Shown: positions 61,754 through 64,000 of the stretch, one piece after another
Layout of the letters: the number at the start of each line of letters is the position of its first letter
Position numbering within the stretch: the stretch's first letter is position 1
DNA from: Bacillus sp. FJAT-26390
GTDB taxonomy: Bacteria; Bacillota; Bacilli; Paenibacillales; Paenibacillaceae
DNA: 64,000 nucleotides
Reading direction: 5' to 3'
NCBI RefSeq assembly: GCF_001682865.1
Contig: NZ_MAQX01000037.1
Location: 124,001 to 188,000 of the forward strand
Position numbers and translations under genes: made by a program
The notes under the pieces: generated by a model
Seen by the model: the letters and a program-made list of their open reading frames with translations, nothing else
Database searches by the model: none
What the model was told of the DNA's origin: nothing

Positions 61754-62422
61754 CTTAACTCCTCCAAACCTTCCGTTCGTTCGGCTGATCGCCCTGCCCA
61801 TTGCCGGAATAACGCTGCCTAGCTGAGCAAGCGCTATCCCATATCCGATAAGCGTTCATTCGCCTTCGCCTGCCCTAGCCTCATTCCGTGCAGCAAAGCG
61901 ATTACGATATAACCGAACGTTATCATCATCGCAGATTTGTTGACGGAATCATAATCCGCTCAGCAATCGGCCTGTGAGAAACAGAAACAAACTTTATGTA
62001 ACCGCGGATGACAGGCCGCTTAAGCCCCCCTGCGCTATTCATCATTGCGAAATGATTCTGCTCCGGCAAACCCGGCAGCAAGCAGCGCATCTGCCTATTC
62101 GACAAGAATCGCGATAATTTGCCGGTATGCAGGCCAGCGTCAAAGCTATAAACACTCTAGAAAAATCGTAATCCACATGAACTGAAAAAGCAAGACCAAT
62201 GAGACGTAATCTTCCAATTTCTTCAAAGGTTTATGTTGGAATGCAGTCATGCCTATGCCTTATCCGGCGAGCATGGTCCATTTTCTAAAGTTCATTGTTG
62301 CCAGTCTCCAGCGAGTACTGATCGTTCTGCCAATTATATACGTTTAACGCAGCGTCAGCAATCGACCTTAGGCTAGTTGACGATTCGACTTCCGGCTAGT
62401 TTTCACCATTTTTTATGTCAAA
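61754..62422. other. Long region upstream of the sigma gene
   Basis: About 670 bp without a supported gene, between the HtrA terminator and the sigma gene. No second sigma-W-type promoter was found by eye. Nothing recognised beyond mixed-composition non-coding sequence. Confidence 0.5.
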
Positions 62423-62458
62423 AAAGGTCTGGAAGACAGATGTCTCCCAGACCTTTTA
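62423..62458 (-). terminator. Terminator of the HtrA-like gene
   Basis: AAAAGGTCTGG at 62423-62433 pairs with CCAGACCTTTT at 62448-62458, with an inner GACA/TGTC pairing. On the minus strand TTTTTT follows. It starts 16 bp past the stop. Confidence 0.9.
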
Positions 62459-62474
62459 CAATTCTCTTTTGTGA

Positions 62475-63617
62475 TTACAAAGTGTTTGTTTTCAATTTCT
62501 CGAGCACCTGATTAATGGTTGTAGTCGGAATGGCGAAGCCGATGCCCTGTGCCTCAGCGTTTACCGCCGTATTAATGCCGATCACCTCGCCCTTCTCATT
62601 GAGGAGCGGTCCGCCCGAGTTGCCCGGATTGATCGAAGCGTCGGTTTGCAGCAAATGCTTGTACTCATGATCACCCTGCTCATCCGCAATGGTTATCGGA
62701 CGCTCCTTCGCGCTCAGCACGCCCATCGTAAGCGTCTGGTCGAAGCCATAGGGATTGCCGATTGCGATAACCCAGTCGCCAATTTTGGTTTCATCCGAGC
62801 TTCCTAGTTTGAGGGATGGGAATGCTTTGCCGTCCGGGCTCTCCACCTTCAGCACCGCTAAGTCCAGCTCGTAGCTTGAGCCAAGCACCTTCGCGGTAAG
62901 CGGCTCGTCGTACCCTTGAACGGTAACCTTCACTTCCTTCGCATCCGCAATGACATGCTCATTAGTCAAAATATAACCATCCTGCTCAAAGAAAAATCCG
63001 GTTCCCGAGCCAGTCAGCTGCAGCTCGCCGCTGCTTTCCTGCTGCTGCTGCTGTCCGTCGCCGCCCGATTGGCCGTCTCCAAAAAATTGGCGGAAACGGG
63101 GATCATCAAACATCGAATTCGAACGGGCAGGCTCCGCATAATTTTCAATTTTGACCACTGCCGGGCTTGCTGCTGCGTAGACCGAAGCGATGTCATCGCT
63201 TGTTTTGAGCGACGCGGTAGATAATCCGGCGTCCTGCTGAGCCGAGTTGCTGACTACGCTTGAGCCCGCGTTTTCCTGTGCTTGCTCATTTCCGCCGCTG
63301 AACATGTTGTTTTTATCCGCCATATACGAGAACCCGCCAATCACGATCGCACCGATTAAGAATGAAGCAACCAGCGTCTTAGCCGAGCCTCCAGCGGAAC
63401 GTTTTTTGCGTTTGCCTCCCGCTTCAGGAGGTATGCTTTTGTCCGTTTGGAGTCCAAGCTCCTTCTCGTAAGATGCTCTGAGCTCATTTGTTGATCTGCT
63501 AGATTCATAGACGTAAGTAGTAACGGAATTCGTGTTTTCTTGGTTCGATGTATGGGAAGGATCGGCCGCCGTATAAGTATCGTTATTCGCATCCGTGCGC
63601 TTGTTTTCCTCGTTCAT
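62475..63617 (-). CDS. HtrA/DegP-like serine protease without a PDZ domain
   Basis: About 380 residues. A cytoplasmic N-terminus (about 1-80), one membrane helix (TLVASFLIGAIVIGGF), a Ser/Ala-rich outer linker, then a trypsin-like domain with His221 (TNEHVIADA), Asp252 (YELDLAVLK) and Ser334 (NPGNSGGP). The protein ends at INQVLEKLKTNTL, just where HtrA proteins normally begin their PDZ domain. ATG 63617, with GAGAGGATG upstream, is preferred over 63626. It probably degrades or refolds damaged secreted proteins. Confidence 0.93.
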   Translation of the reverse strand: MNEENKRTDANNDTYTAADPSHTSNQENTNSVTTYVYESSRSTNELRASYEKELGLQTDKSIPPEAGGKRKKRSAGGSAKTLVASFLIGAIVIGGFSYMADKNNMFSGGNEQAQENAGSSVVSNSAQQDAGLSTASLKTSDDIASVYAAASPAVVKIENYAEPARSNSMFDDPRFRQFFGDGQSGGDGQQQQQESSGELQLTGSGTGFFFEQDGYILTNEHVIADAKEVKVTVQGYDEPLTAKVLGSSYELDLAVLKVESPDGKAFPSLKLGSSDETKIGDWVIAIGNPYGFDQTLTMGVLSAKERPITIADEQGDHEYKHLLQTDASINPGNSGGPLLNEKGEVIGINTAVNAEAQGIGFAIPTTTINQVLEKLKTNTL

Positions 63618-63720
63618 TTCTATCATCCTCTCAAATGTTAATGTTTGTTTCCTATGTACCTATCATGCAGGATGTACCTTAAACGAAACTTAAGCGGAAT
63701 ATAAATGAACATAAGAAAAT

Positions 63721-63742
63721 AGAGCTTACGTTGATAAGCTCT
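63721..63742 (-). terminator. Hairpin upstream of the HtrA-like gene
   Basis: AGAGCTTA at 63721-63728 pairs with TAAGCTCT at 63735-63742; the minus strand then reads ATTTTCTTA. It ends the leftward partial gene that stops at 63783. Confidence 0.65.
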
Positions 63743-63782
63743 TGTGAATGGTTCATATAACATAATTACTCCGAGGCTCGCC

Positions 63783-64000
63783 TTATACGGTCTCCTTTGT
63801 TGCATGCATCAGCCAGACATAACGATTAAGCTGCCGAAAAACAACCTCAAGGCCATGGGCTTTGCATATCCTCTCGAGCAAATCAATCGTAGAATAATAC
63901 TCGCTTTGCAAATCCTTTAACAAATTCGTATAACCCGCCTGCTCTGCAGCAAGCTCGGTTTGCTTGCGTGCCTCTTCATTCTCAAAGCTTGTATCTGCGA
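63783..64000 (-). CDS. C-terminal end of an unrecognised protein, partial
   Basis: The last 72 residues, ending at TAA 63785, with the coiled-coil-like RKQTELAAEQAGYTNLLKDL followed by ERICKAHGLEVVFRQLNRYV and WLMHATKETV. The start lies beyond the window. No family is assigned from this part. Confidence 0.55.
   Translation of the reverse strand, partial: ADTSFENEEARKQTELAAEQAGYTNLLKDLQSEYYSTIDLLERICKAHGLEVVFRQLNRYVWLMHATKETV

Noticed and set aside
61754..62422. Second sigma-W-type promoter for the sigma gene
   Set aside because: No TGAAAC-N16-CGTA match was found by eye on the minus strand.

Overview
The window looks like a chromosomal segment of a Paenibacillus-type Firmicute. The signs are a sigW / anti-sigma / cdaA / cdaR / glmM / glmS block with a glmS ribozyme, several LytS/YesM kinase plus AraC-type regulator pairs beside sugar ABC transporters without their own ATPase, SLH surface-anchoring repeats, strong GGAGG ribosome sites and many TTG/GTG starts. 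This is inferred from gene content; no 16S rRNA gene is present.

Region 1 (1-13.3 kb) is a sugar uptake and oxidation cluster. An RbsB-type lipoprotein, RbsA-type double ATPase, RbsC-type permease, Gfo/Idh/MocA oxidoreductase and zinc alcohol dehydrogenase (cut by the window edge) form one leftward operon. Beside it are an AraC-type response regulator that overlaps an extra binding lipoprotein, a divergent histidine kinase, a second Gfo/Idh enzyme that resembles levoglucosan dehydrogenase, and a close paralogue of the binding protein. Region 2 (13.3-20.2 kb) holds single metabolic genes: a YdeI-like protein, a GNAT, a PaiB-like protein, a Nudix hydrolase, arylamine N-acetyltransferase, an acyl-CoA synthetase, a histidine phosphatase and an SDR.

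Region 3 (20.3-32.8 kb) is a polysaccharide locus. It has a 1546-residue SLH-anchored beta-helix protein with three F5/8C-X2 modules, a CUT1 transporter (binding protein and two permeases, no ATPase), a divergent kinase-regulator pair and a serine hydrolase. Region 4 (33-35 kb) has a MerR regulator with a textbook 19-bp-spacer operator, an SDR and a GNAT. Region 5 (35.1-43.2 kb) is a second CUT1 locus with its own kinase and regulator, ending in a large FAD-dependent oxidoreductase.

Region 6 (43.4-54.2 kb) is eroded accessory DNA. It contains a secreted lyase-like protein, IS3 and IS110 remnants, a truncated SDR, an HbpS-like gene with an internal stop, a Nudix gene with an internal deletion, orphan AT-rich ORFs, an OmpR-type two-component system with a coupled lipoprotein, a split lipoprotein, and several copies of a 26-bp repeat (consensus TTTATTGAAC, then TATCGTTTCCCGTTAG).

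Region 7 (54.2-64 kb) is core cell-envelope DNA, read leftward: an HtrA-like protease without PDZ, an ECF sigma factor, its anti-sigma factor, cdaA, cdaR, glmM, the glmS ribozyme and glmS. The sigma gene is followed directly by a terminator, and a perfect sigma-W-type promoter then serves the anti-sigma gene.
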